In this document: one piece after another, positions 1 to 6,874 of the stretch
How positions within the stretch are numbered: position 1 is the stretch's first letter
Layout: each line of letters opens with the position of its first letter
DNA from: Janthinobacterium tructae
GTDB lineage: Bacteria; Pseudomonadota; Gammaproteobacteria; Burkholderiales; Burkholderiaceae_D
Direction of reading: 5' to 3'
Length of the DNA: 64,000 bases
Assembly: GCF_006517255.1 (NCBI RefSeq)
Contig: NZ_CP041185.1
Coordinates: 3,534,001 to 3,598,000 of the forward strand
Translations under genes and position numbers: made by a program
Notes under the pieces: generated by a model
The model's input: only the letters and a program-made list of their open reading frames with translations
What the model was told of the DNA's origin: nothing
The model's database searches: none

Positions 1-123
1 AGCTCGCTGGTTCTGGAAGGCACGGGCCCGCTGATGTTCCACGCCATGTCGGAGCCGCTGGCACCTGTCGTCTGGCTCAACCACGACATCATCGCGCGCC
101 AGCTGAACTCGGTTCACAACTGA
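1..123 (+). CDS. C-terminal end of an unidentified protein
   Basis: The window opens inside a reading frame that runs in frame from base 1 to a TGA at 121-123, giving about 40 residues ending in LNSVHN. The piece is mildly hydrophobic and shows no motif I recognise, so no function is assigned. A strong hairpin follows about 30 bases after the stop, consistent with a real gene end. The rest of the gene lies upstream of the window. Confidence 0.5.
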   Translation, partial: SSLVLEGTGPLMFHAMSEPLAPVVWLNHDIIARQLNSVHN

Positions 124-155
124 GCTTGATGTAGCGTAAGGCAAGCTGCACCACA

Positions 156-186
156 CCGACGGCCCGGCTCATCCCCGGGCCGTCGG
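156..186. terminator. Hairpin between two convergent genes
   Basis: A perfect 12-bp stem (CCGACGGCCCGG pairing with CCGGGCCGTCGG) with a 7-base loop lies between the stop of the plus-strand gene and the stop of the minus-strand SDR gene. The T-tract on the plus side is weak (CGTTTCTG). It probably terminates or insulates both convergent transcripts. Confidence 0.6.
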
Positions 187-202
187 CGTTTCTGCGCATG
201 CT

Positions 203-967
203 TTATGCGCGCACGATCGACACGCCGCCATCGGCCAGCAGCGCCGTGCCGGTGGTGAAGCTCGACGCATCGGACGCCAGGTACAGCGCCGAGCTGGCGA
301 TCTCGTCCGGCGTAGCCAGGCGTTTCAAGGCATGCAAGCCCGCCACGAAGGCCTGCGCCTCGGGCGTATTCGCCACTGCCCGTCCCAAGGGCGTATCGGT
401 GCCGCCCGGCAGCAGGGCATTCACGCGGATGCCCGCCGCGCCATACTCGGCCGCCAGGGCCTTCGTCAAGCCGATCACGCCCGCCTTGCTGGCGGCATAC
501 GCCGCCATGCCGGCCATGCCCAGCGTATGGCCAACAAACGTGGAGGTGAAGATCAGCGAGCCGCCGCCGCGCGCCACCATCGCAGGCAGCTGGTACTTGG
601 CCGCCAGGAAGGCACTGGTGAGATTGGTATCGACCGCCGCTTGCCAGTCTTCCAGTGCAATCTCCGGCGTGGGCCCCATGGGACCCAGGGTGCCCGCATT
701 ATTAAAAGCGATATCGAGGCCGCCAAAGCGTTGCAGCGCCAGCGCCACGGCCCCTTGCGCGCACGCCTCGTCGCCCACATCGCCGGCGCAGGCCACGACC
801 TGCGCGCCGCCGTCCGCCAGCTGCGCCACCAGCGCATCGAGTTCCTTCCGCCGCCGCGCCACCAGCACCAGTTGCGCGCCATGGCGAGCGAACAGGCGCG
901 CCGCCGCACGGCCGATGCCCGAGCTGGCGCCCGTGATGATGGCGACCTTGTTTTCCAGTTGTTGCAT
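203..967 (-). CDS. SDR family NAD(P)-dependent oxidoreductase
   Basis: A 254-residue classical short-chain dehydrogenase/reductase. The start chosen is the ATG at 967, giving MQQLENKVAIITGASSGIG, because GGAGGGA sits just upstream of it; a longer frame runs back through the tRNA gene and is not credible. The Rossmann nucleotide-binding motif TGASSGIG is at residues 12-19, NNAG is near residue 90, a Ser lies in FTSTF, and the catalytic YxxxK is in YAASK. The C-terminus LLADGGVSI is typical of the family. It probably reduces or oxidises a small alcohol or ketone; the substrate cannot be read from sequence. It stands alone, convergent with the partial gene at 1-123. Confidence 0.9.
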   Translation of the reverse strand: MQQLENKVAIITGASSGIGRAAARLFARHGAQLVLVARRRKELDALVAQLADGGAQVVACAGDVGDEACAQGAVALALQRFGGLDIAFNNAGTLGPMGPTPEIALEDWQAAVDTNLTSAFLAAKYQLPAMVARGGGSLIFTSTFVGHTLGMAGMAAYAASKAGVIGLTKALAAEYGAAGIRVNALLPGGTDTPLGRAVANTPEAQAFVAGLHALKRLATPDEIASSALYLASDASSFTTGTALLADGGVSIVRA

Positions 968-1098
968 GGGGTATCCCTCCAGGTAGTGAAGGGACACGAT
1001 AGGACGGCTGGCCAGCCGCGGCACTCCGCTTCTTGCGCTGGAATCGGTGTCTTCAACGATTATTAATGCTGGTGTAAAACACACGCCAAGCATAAAAC

Positions 1099-1127
1099 TT
1101 GCCAGATTGTGACAAATCAGTGATAAT
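1099..1127 (+). promoter_or_regulatory. Promoter of tRNA-Leu
   Basis: TTGCCA at 1099-1104 and GATAAT at 1122-1127 are separated by exactly 17 bases, a close match to the sigma-70 consensus. The -10 box ends 12 bases before the first base of the tRNA at 1140. Confidence 0.7.
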
Positions 1128-1139
1128 GCGTCTCGCGTT

Positions 1140-1226
1140 GCCGGGATGGCGGAATAGGTAGACGCACGGGACTCAAAATCCCGCGCTGGAAACAGCGTGC
1201 CGGTTCGATTCCGGCTCCCGGCACCA
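1140..1226 (+). tRNA. tRNA-Leu (anticodon CAA)
   Basis: An 87-base tRNA with encoded CCA. The acceptor stem pairs GCCGGGA at the 5' end with TCCCGGC before ACCA. The anticodon arm is CGGGA-CTCAAAA-TCCCG, giving anticodon CAA, which reads UUG leucine codons. The long variable arm (GCGCTGGAAACAGCGT) is typical of class II tRNA-Leu, and the T loop is TTCGATT. A promoter precedes it and an intrinsic terminator follows. The genes downstream are AT-richer and accessory-looking, and tRNA-Leu 3' ends are common integration sites, but I see no second copy of the 3' end in the window. Confidence 0.97.
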
Positions 1227-1251
1227 CCAGACACATCGAAAAAGTACCGAT

Positions 1252-1295
1252 AAAGCCATTAAATCCAATAAAATCAAGGATTTAGTGGCTTTTTT
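1252..1295 (+). terminator. Intrinsic terminator of tRNA-Leu
   Basis: AAAGCCATTAAATCC (1252-1266) pairs with GGATTTAGTGGCTTT (1278-1292) with one G-T pair. The T-run TTTTTTC follows directly. It sits 25 bases after the tRNA and fits a rho-independent terminator. Confidence 0.85.
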
Positions 1296-1439
1296 CTTGT
1301 CCGTTCATTCCGAACACCCGCGATTATTCCCGATAGCGCTGCAGCGATGCCGCCATGAACCGCCTGCCGCTGCTGCCCTAGCCGCAGCGGGGAATTGCGG
1401 CCGCATCACTGAACAGCGGCCGACGATTCCTTGCCATCA

Positions 1440-1682
1440 TCAGTAGCTCATTTCCAGTCCGGCCACCCTGACAACGAAGAAGGTGACGATCCCCAAGGCC
1501 AGGAGCGATAGCATGAAGACTGCGACCACCTTGCCGCTGGCGCGCAGCACCGCGCGGTTCTGCTTCGCCTTATCCTGATCCTTCTTCCCTTGATCGTAAT
1601 GCCACTTGATGGCGAAGAACATGCCCGTGCCGAGCACGAGAGCCTTGAAGGTAACTAAGACTATGGGGGTCCAATCGATCAT
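1440..1682 (-). CDS. Small two-helix membrane protein, unknown function
   Basis: An 80-residue protein starting MIDWTPIVLV. The ATG at 1682 is preferred because GGAAAG lies about 10 bases upstream; a GTG ten codons earlier is possible. Two hydrophobic segments (about residues 5-24 and 52-72) flank a very basic, Lys/Gln/Asp-rich loop containing HYDQGKKDQDKAKQ. This suggests an inner-membrane protein with a positively charged cytoplasmic loop. It resembles no family I recognise. It lies in the AT-richer block behind the tRNA and stands alone. Confidence 0.6.
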   Translation of the reverse strand: MIDWTPIVLVTFKALVLGTGMFFAIKWHYDQGKKDQDKAKQNRAVLRASGKVVAVFMLSLLALGIVTFFVVRVAGLEMSY

Positions 1683-2004
1683 TTTGAGTCTTTCCAGTCT
1701 ATTACTTGACACTATCTATCGTGAGGAGCACTACCTCAAAATGCTGCTTCAGCAGCTTCTGTTCAAACCATCGCCCAGACATCCTGTTTGACTCTTTCAT
1801 TATATCCACCTATGAAATAACAATGGCATCGGGCGCAGTGATTGGCCGAATGCGGATGAGAGAGGAGAAAACCTCAGCGACTGCCATGCAAGGATGCTGC
1901 TGTACGTTCTGAAGCATACTACTTCAAAACAATTTCCATACATTGAGACAAAATGTCCCAGTTGAAAACCATGCAAGATGATCATTTTTGCTATCTGCTT
2001 GCCG
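1683..2004. other. Intergenic stretch, no gene seen
   Basis: About 320 bases between the small membrane protein and the MocR remnant. It is clearly AT-richer than the rest of the window and holds several short overlapping frames on both strands without ribosome sites or recognisable domains. It looks like decayed or regulatory DNA. Confidence 0.5.
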
Positions 2005-2223
2005 TGATTGGCCGGGAACAAAGGGCCACGTTTTGTGCAGATTGCGGATGCGTTGCAGGCGGCGCGGAAGACGGCCTGCATGTATGGCTCGATTTGCCGG
2101 CGTACTGGCACTCCTCACCGCTTGCGAGTGCAGCCGCTAGCTCCGGCATCGCAGTCACACCATGGCTTCGCGATAGAGCAGGCTTTCAAGCCGGTCGTGA
2201 GCGCAGTTTGCCTGCCAGCTTGA
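2005..2223 (+). pseudogene. Decayed remnant of a MocR (GntR/aminotransferase) regulator
   Basis: Three fragments in order resemble a MocR-type regulator but cannot be read as one frame. First, KGPRFVQIADALQAA resembles the start of the GntR winged helix. A shift to another frame then gives EDGLHVWLDLPAYW and SGIAVTPW, resembling the C-terminal part of the PLP-fold domain. A shift back gives GFAIEQAFKP and AVCLPA, the usual chain end. Almost the whole body of about 400 residues between the N- and C-terminal pieces is missing, so the gene has an internal deletion plus frameshifts. Identification is by eye from family pattern. Its 3' end overlaps the membrane gene on the other strand. Confidence 0.5.
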
Positions 2224-2635
2224 GACCTTCATGGAAATTCCGGCTCATTAGGAAAAGTTGTACCAGGCCGGCCGACAGTTCGAGTACCTGAACCACATAA
2301 AACAGCGTATCAAACTCGGCAACGGCAGACTTGCTGTAAAGATATAGTGCTGACGGTAGCATCACCAACAGCCCGTTGATCCCGATGAAGCGCATACGCT
2401 TCTTCTTTTGTTCCACTAACCGGCCCTTGCGTGTCTTGCCCAGCGCGAAGCCTGAGCTGCCCGTTAGCCCCATCGCGCAAACAAGTATGGCCAAACCATA
2501 GACCGCAATGGCATGTTTGACCGCAACGACCGCAGTTTGATCTAGAAACAGCTCAGATACCAAGGTGGATGTCCAGAAAGTGGCGATGGTCAGCATGGCC
2601 GTCGTACCAGCGATTGCATGGATAACAGGTTTCAC
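2186..2635 (-). CDS. Four-helix membrane protein downstream of a MarR regulator
   Basis: A 149-residue integral membrane protein. Hydrophobic segments lie near residues 6-30, 38-60, 84-104 and 110-130, with a basic loop (GKTRKGRLVEQKKKRMR) after the second. I recognise no named family. It begins directly after the stop of the MarR gene (2638), so the two are almost certainly co-transcribed, and the regulator probably controls this protein. Its C-terminal coding region overlaps the MocR remnant on the opposite strand. Confidence 0.75.
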   Translation of the reverse strand: MKPVIHAIAGTTAMLTIATFWTSTLVSELFLDQTAVVAVKHAIAVYGLAILVCAMGLTGSSGFALGKTRKGRLVEQKKKRMRFIGINGLLVMLPSALYLYSKSAVAEFDTLFYVVQVLELSAGLVQLFLMSRNFHEGLKLAGKLRSRPA

Positions 2636-2637
2636 GG

Positions 2638-3108
2638 TTAGGCTCCTTGTTTGGGAAGTGGTTCATTCAGGCGGGTATAAAGAGTGTTCAGCAGCCGTAC
2701 CGCACTCTCAAGCTCGGGAAGTTCCAGCCCCTCAGCCAATGCGTTGACCCACGTGGCCTGAAGCGCCATCGCCTTATCAAAAGCTTGCCTTCCTTCCTCT
2801 GTCAAAGCATGGAGTGGCGAGCGTGCATGACGTGGATTTTGGTGAATATCGAACAAGCCTTCGTCGAGCATCCGGTTGAGTTGTTTCTGAACACCTTGTC
2901 GTGTGATGCCCATCGCCTCAGCAATCTGCGGGGTGGTCAACGGCTTACCGGCGAGCGCGACCGCGCCCAGTATCTGCCAGCGCGCACTAGTGAGTTGGAG
3001 TGGGGCAACCAGATGGTCCCCATTTTCCAGGAGACGGGCGTTGACGCGAAATATGGTGATCATGATGTCGCTGAGGACGGCTGCTTCGATTCCGTGATGA
3101 GAAGACAA
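2638..3108 (-). CDS. MarR family transcriptional regulator
   Basis: A 156-residue regulator if started at the TTG at 3108, chosen because AAGGAG lies 8 bases upstream (3117-3122); earlier in-frame starts lack such a site and would run into the operator. The winged helix spans about residues 40-110 and includes PLTTPQIAEAMGITRQGVQK as recognition region, followed by the wing HQNPRHARSP. N- and C-terminal helices would form the dimer. It is the first gene of a two-gene operon with the membrane protein at 2186, and a perfect inverted repeat upstream suggests autorepression. The ligand is unknown. Confidence 0.85.
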   Translation of the reverse strand: MSSHHGIEAAVLSDIMITIFRVNARLLENGDHLVAPLQLTSARWQILGAVALAGKPLTTPQIAEAMGITRQGVQKQLNRMLDEGLFDIHQNPRHARSPLHALTEEGRQAFDKAMALQATWVNALAEGLELPELESAVRLLNTLYTRLNEPLPKQGA

Positions 3109-3162
3109 GGCAATTGCTCCTTGGTGGCATTGGTTAGCGGATAAGATGGTAACCAGTTTCCA

Positions 3163-3186
3163 ATATTGACAACTAGCTGTCAATAT
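3163..3186 (-). promoter_or_regulatory. Palindromic operator/promoter of the MarR operon
   Basis: ATATTGACA (3163-3171) and TGTCAATAT (3178-3186) form a perfect 9-bp inverted repeat with a 6-base spacer, about 55-80 bases upstream of the MarR start. Each arm also contains TTGACA, the consensus -35 box, one on each strand. A MarR dimer bound here would block polymerase. The site is inferred from symmetry and position. Confidence 0.6.
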
Positions 3187-3488
3187 ATTTCTCAGCACGC
3201 TCTTCTGGCGTGGACGCCTGCAGGCGGGTCTTCAATGGCTGTCTCATCTGCTTGCGCGGCGCACCGAGTCGTTCAGCGCTGCTGCGGTTTACCTGTCCAG
3301 GCAACACGGTGCTTCATCCGGGAGTTCTGGCAATGCGATCGCACACTGATTTGCTGCCGCAGTGTTTATTTATCATGAGATCAGGCGCGAAAGTGAAGAG
3401 ACGGGAAGAAAGCTACGTCAGCCGTGCAGCACAACGTCCGCTCTGGCGGCGCAAGCGGGCACAGCAGCAGGGAAGCTACCGCCTTCAA
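3187..3488. other. Intergenic stretch, no gene seen
   Basis: About 300 bases between the MarR operator and the 3' end of the NnrU gene. Short frames exist on both strands, but none has a ribosome site or recognisable domain. The base composition moves back toward the GC-rich average of the window. Confidence 0.45.
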
Positions 3489-4067
3489 CTAGCCAAACGG
3501 CCGCACGCCAAACAGCACGCCGTGCAGCCAGAACGCCAGCAGCAGCCACAGCGCGCCCCCGGCGCCGATGGCGATCACGGTGCCGGGCATGGTGCCACCC
3601 TGGTAGCGGGTGCCGGCCGCGCGGTCGCGCCGCACGGCGGCATACAGATCCACTGACGACCAGGCGAGGAAGCCGCCGAACAGCAGCACGTCGGCCACGC
3701 TGCCGTTGGCCAGCAGATGCGCCACGGCCCAGAGTTGCGTGCCCAGCAGCATGGGGTGGTGCACCCAGGTCTTGATGCGGTTGCGCGGTACATTGGCCGC
3801 CGCCAATAAAATCAGCGAGAACAGCATCAGCAGGCCGCTGGCGTGGCGCAAGCCCATGGGCGGCGCCCACAGCACCTGTGGCTGCTGGCGCGCCAGGGCG
3901 TAGCCCCAGATGATCAGACCCAGCCCGACAAACGCCACGAGCGAATACAGCCCCTTCCAGCGCTTTTCGCCGAGGCGCGCCAGTTGGGCGCTGCGCCAGC
4001 CGTCGGCGACGATACGCACCGAGTGCAAGCCCAGGAATAACAGCAAACCGAGTATCAGCACCGTCAT
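3489..4067 (-). CDS. NnrU family membrane protein
   Basis: A 192-residue multi-pass membrane protein of the NnrU family, beginning MTVLILGLLLFLGLHSVRI. Family signatures include the LGLHSVRI start, WGYALARQQP, the HPMLLGTQLWAVAHL segment with conserved His residues, and LANGSVADVLLFGGFLAWS. About five to six helices are visible. NnrU homologues are linked to nitrite/nitric-oxide reduction in some bacteria; no denitrification gene is present here, so the role is open. The start lies only 21 bases from the repeat at 4089-4264. Confidence 0.85.
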   Translation of the reverse strand: MTVLILGLLLFLGLHSVRIVADGWRSAQLARLGEKRWKGLYSLVAFVGLGLIIWGYALARQQPQVLWAPPMGLRHASGLLMLFSLILLAAANVPRNRIKTWVHHPMLLGTQLWAVAHLLANGSVADVLLFGGFLAWSSVDLYAAVRRDRAAGTRYQGGTMPGTVIAIGAGGALWLLLAFWLHGVLFGVRPFG

Positions 4068-4088
4068 CGTCTTCCCTCCCAGTCAATA

Positions 4089-4264
4089 CTAAGTAACCCC
4101 CAATAAATTATTGTGATTTCTGACTTCCATAACTGGCGCTCTGCAAGGTGGCCGACGAGGCTTGCCCGCTGCTAGCAGTGCTCGCACTGCTAGCAGCGGG
4201 CGCCTTGCATAGCATCCGGTTCTGTTCGTCATAATTTCACAATAATTTCCTGAGGATTACTTAG
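4089..4264. repeat. Terminal-inverted-repeat element, copy 1 (176 bp)
   Basis: The element begins CTAAGTAA and ends TTACTTAG. The first 28 bases match the reverse complement of the last 28 at 24 positions. The centre holds a perfect 18-bp stem (4164-4181 with 4184-4201, loop TC) built on GCCCGCTGCTAGCAGTGC. A second copy lies at 13102-13265, with the first 45 bases identical and the right arm identical but for one base; copy 1 has about 12 extra bases in the middle. No coding capacity. It resembles a MITE or Correia-like element. It lies between two minus-strand genes, just upstream of NnrU. Confidence 0.85.
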
Positions 4265-4308
4265 CTAGCGAGCATAGACGACGCCATGGCCGGCGTCGTC
4301 CGCGCAGA

Positions 4309-4701
4309 TCAACGTTCCTCGCGATAGTAGTCGCAGCCCTCGAACGTGGTGCGCAGCGCCTGCTGCAGCTGGGCGTAGCGCTCCGGCGTCAAATTGAAAC
4401 GCACGTCGATCTGGCCGTCGTCATCCATCTGCATGGCTGCCTCGGCATCCATCTGCACGGACAGGCGGTTCGGATGCAAAATCACGGCGTGCATGTGACC
4501 ATACCAGGCAAATTCCTGGCCGCAATATTCAATATAGGGTTCGTCCATGCCCATGGCGACGTCCTGCTCGTCATACTCGTCTGCGCGCTGCAGCATCAGG
4601 TAGACGGGCGCGCCTTTGCCGGCCGGTGCTGCCAGGGTGGTGATCAGGGCGTCGTCTTCATTCATAACGGACAACTCGGTGGCGGTAAATCCTGCGGACA
4701 T
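4309..4701 (-). CDS. Imm10-like immunity family protein
   Basis: A 130-residue acidic soluble protein starting MSAGFTATELSVMNEDDAL. The central region (DEPYIEYCGQEFAWYGHM) and the C-terminal LTPERYAQLQQALRTTF recall the Imm10 family, thought to protect against polymorphic or contact-dependent toxins. The match is from memory of family pattern and is moderate. No toxin gene is adjacent, so it would be an orphan immunity gene. It is divergent from the GNAT gene at 4830; a TATAAT box at 4791-4796 lies between them. Confidence 0.55.
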   Translation of the reverse strand: MSAGFTATELSVMNEDDALITTLAAPAGKGAPVYLMLQRADEYDEQDVAMGMDEPYIEYCGQEFAWYGHMHAVILHPNRLSVQMDAEAAMQMDDDGQIDVRFNLTPERYAQLQQALRTTFEGCDYYREER

Positions 4702-4829
4702 GGCGTGCTTTCAACAAATAGGGGGATGACGCCACCATAGCGCAAAAGCGGTGCAAACAACATGGCGCGCGGCGAATAAAGCGTGCCGCCTATAATGGTC
4801 ATTCCATCCATATTGCACAGGAGAGCGCC

Positions 4830-5246
4830 TTGACCGCAGCATCGCCCTACACCATTCGCCTGGCCATCCCCGCCATCGCCACCTACCAGTTGCTGCGCGT
4901 TGCCGCCGGCCTGAGCGCGAAAAGCACGGAGGCGGCGGCCAAGGGCTTGCCCAACTCCCTGTTTGCCGTGCAAGTGCTGCTGGGCGACGAAGTGGTGGGC
5001 ATGGGCCGCATCATCGGCGATGGCGGCTGCTTCTTCCAGGTGGTCGATATCGCCGTGCTGCCGGCCCACCAGGGCAAAGGCCTGGGCAAGCTGATCATGC
5101 GCGAAATCCGCCAGTTCATCGACAGCGACGTGCCGGAAAGCGCATATGTCAGCCTGATCGCCGATGGCCAGGCGCAAGACCTGTACGCGCAATTCGGCTT
5201 CAGGCACACGGCGCCCGCCTCCGTCGGCATGGCGCTGAAACGCTAG
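4830..5246 (+). CDS. GNAT family N-acetyltransferase
   Basis: A 138-residue GCN5-related acetyltransferase that transfers acetyl from acetyl-CoA to an unknown amine. Translation starts at TTG (4830) behind AGGAGAG. The core is present: the beta-strand FFQVVDIAVLPAHQGKGLG holds the acetyl-CoA pyrophosphate loop (QGKGLG, about residues 85-90), followed by helix KLIMREIRQF and the late motif DLYAQFGF. The next gene follows after only 7 bases, so the two are likely co-transcribed. Confidence 0.88.
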   Translation: MTAASPYTIRLAIPAIATYQLLRVAAGLSAKSTEAAAKGLPNSLFAVQVLLGDEVVGMGRIIGDGGCFFQVVDIAVLPAHQGKGLGKLIMREIRQFIDSDVPESAYVSLIADGQAQDLYAQFGFRHTAPASVGMALKR

Positions 5247-5253
5247 GCGCCCG

Positions 5254-6000
5254 ATGCCTGCCTGGCTGCTGAGTAGCATGGCGCTGGCGCTGCTGTTGAG
5301 CGCCGCCGCCTGGCGCGCCGAGCGCACGCTGCAGCGGCGCGGGCACGCGACGCGCTGGCTGTGGCTGGCGGCCATCGCCGCGTCCGCCATCGTGCCGCTG
5401 GCGTGGCTGCCAGGCGTGCTGGCAGCCATGCCGGCGGAACAGGCGCAGCTGAAGCTGGGCTGGTTTGTCTTATCCAGCGGCATGCTGCTGCTATTGGCGC
5501 TACGCAGCGTCTGGCTGCTGTCGCACCAGCGCCGCTGGCAGAAAACATCGTTACTGGGCACGCCCGTGTACTTGAGCGGCGGCATCGGCCCTTGCGTGGC
5601 GGGGCTGCTGCGACCGCGCATCGTGATGCCCGTCTGGCTGCAACTGATTCCTCCCCGGCAACAGGCGCTGCTGCTGGCGCACGCACAATGCCGGCTGGCC
5701 GCACGCGACCCGCAGCTGCTGGCCCTGGCCTACGCCTTGATCGTGCTCATGCCGTGGAACCTGCCCCTGTGGTGGCAGCTGCACCGGCTGCGCTTTGCCA
5801 TCGAAGTCGATAGCGACGCGCGCATGCTGGCGCAAGGCCACGCGTTGCGCGACTATGCCACGGTGCTGCGTCGGCACGGCCAGTATTACTCGGGCTTGAC
5901 GGGCGCCGCACCCATCGTGCTGGGCGACCCGCGCGCACTGCGCCGGCGCCGCCATCTGATGGCCAGATTTACCGGGAAGCCGGCGGCGAACTTGCTATAG
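5254..6000 (+). CDS. M56 (BlaR1/MecR1-like) membrane peptidase homologue with degenerate active site
   Basis: A 248-residue protein with three N-terminal hydrophobic segments, then a cytoplasmic domain of the M56 antirepressor-peptidase family. The family signature GIGPCVAGLLRPRIVMP (about residues 110-126) is clear, and LAARDPQLLALAYALIVLMPW follows as in BlaR1. The zinc motif HExxH is replaced by HAQCR at residues 143-147, so it lacks the catalytic Glu and second His; E184 and D188 downstream remain. It is probably not an active protease. There is no penicillin-sensor domain and no BlaI repressor nearby. It follows the GNAT gene by 7 bases. Confidence 0.7.
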   Translation: MPAWLLSSMALALLLSAAAWRAERTLQRRGHATRWLWLAAIAASAIVPLAWLPGVLAAMPAEQAQLKLGWFVLSSGMLLLLALRSVWLLSHQRRWQKTSLLGTPVYLSGGIGPCVAGLLRPRIVMPVWLQLIPPRQQALLLAHAQCRLAARDPQLLALAYALIVLMPWNLPLWWQLHRLRFAIEVDSDARMLAQGHALRDYATVLRRHGQYYSGLTGAAPIVLGDPRALRRRRHLMARFTGKPAANLL

Positions 6001-6064
6001 TAGCGGCAACGCCGCGCGGCGCGCCCGCGTTCCCGGCTCCCCCCTTAGAAATCAGAGAGATACC

Positions 6065-6565
6065 ATGCTTTACCTGCTTGCCATCGTGATCGTCATCGCC
6101 CTGCTGTACTACGTCTTCAGCGGCCGCACGCCCGTCAAACCGCTGCACAAGCCGCTCGTTTCGGTACGCCAGTACGTGCCGGCGATTCCCGCAGGCGCAC
6201 CGGCGCACCACTGGAACGACGAGGGGCGCTTTGCGTCGGAAGTGGAAAACGAAGCGATGTACCAGAGCGCCATCGCCAAACTGGCCGGCGAACACGGTCC
6301 CGGCAACGCGGAAGAAAAATGCCTGGCCCTGCTCGTCTGCGACGATGCCAATCCGTTCCAGGACAAGGCCATCGCCGTCTTCATCGATGGCCAGCTGGTC
6401 GGCTACCTGTCGCACAACGACGCCCTGCGCCTGCGCCGCAACCTGGGCCGCATGGACCTGGTCGGACAGCTGACCTCGTGCGACGCCGTCATCCGTGGCG
6501 GCGGCCTGTGGAACGGCAAGCGCCTGTCGTATGCCGTCTGGCTGGACTTGCAGCCCTACAATTAA
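6065..6565 (+). CDS. Membrane-anchored HIRAN-like domain protein
   Basis: A 166-residue protein starting MLYLLAIVIVIALLYYVFSG, a single N-terminal membrane anchor, with GAGAGAT as ribosome site. The soluble part contains VENEAMYQSAIAKLAG, ALLVCDDANPFQDKAIAVF and IDGQLVGYLSHNDALRLRR, the pattern of a HIRAN-like fold (DNPFDxNAVAV and GxxVGYL). HIRAN domains bind DNA ends or stalled forks in helicases; the role of stand-alone anchored versions is unknown. The ending YAVWLDLQP recurs in such proteins. Confidence 0.55.
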   Translation: MLYLLAIVIVIALLYYVFSGRTPVKPLHKPLVSVRQYVPAIPAGAPAHHWNDEGRFASEVENEAMYQSAIAKLAGEHGPGNAEEKCLALLVCDDANPFQDKAIAVFIDGQLVGYLSHNDALRLRRNLGRMDLVGQLTSCDAVIRGGGLWNGKRLSYAVWLDLQPYN

Positions 6566-6874
6566 GTGAACTCCCGCCACGGCCAGCGTTGTTGCGTCAC
6601 ACAAAGAAGTGCCGACACGATGCTGCCGACGCCGATGCAGACCACTGGGAGGGCAAGGAGTTCAAGACCATTATCGCTGGCTGCACGGCGAGCATATTGA
6701 TGCATATCAAGCAGATTGGCACTTTCTGGCGATAACCTTGCAGAAGGCCATCGCCTGTCTCTTTTTGACCCATATCAAGTCCAGCAAAAAAAAACCGCCG
6801 TCCGGCACGGCAATGCTGGACTTGCCCGTGTTGTCGTTCTAGCCTTGTTGTCATCCTGACTAGCGAATGACACC
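6566..6874. other. Intergenic stretch, no gene seen
   Basis: About 310 bases between the HIRAN-like gene and the universal stress gene. Frames on both strands are short, lack ribosome sites and resemble nothing I know. A run of nine A residues lies near 6787. The stretch probably contains the promoter of the stress gene near its right end. Confidence 0.4.

Noticed and set aside
1140..1226. tRNA-Leu as a proven attachment site
   Set aside because: No integrase and no second copy of the tRNA 3' end are visible in the window, so only an eroded island can be suggested.
968..1234. N-terminal extension of the SDR gene
   Set aside because: The frame runs through the tRNA-Leu gene; the start at 967 has a strong ribosome site and the family N-terminus.
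6609..6842. Open frame with a WLHGEHIDAYQADWHF segment
   Set aside because: The peptide looked protein-like, but there is no ribosome site and the flanks are low-quality; I could not assign a family.
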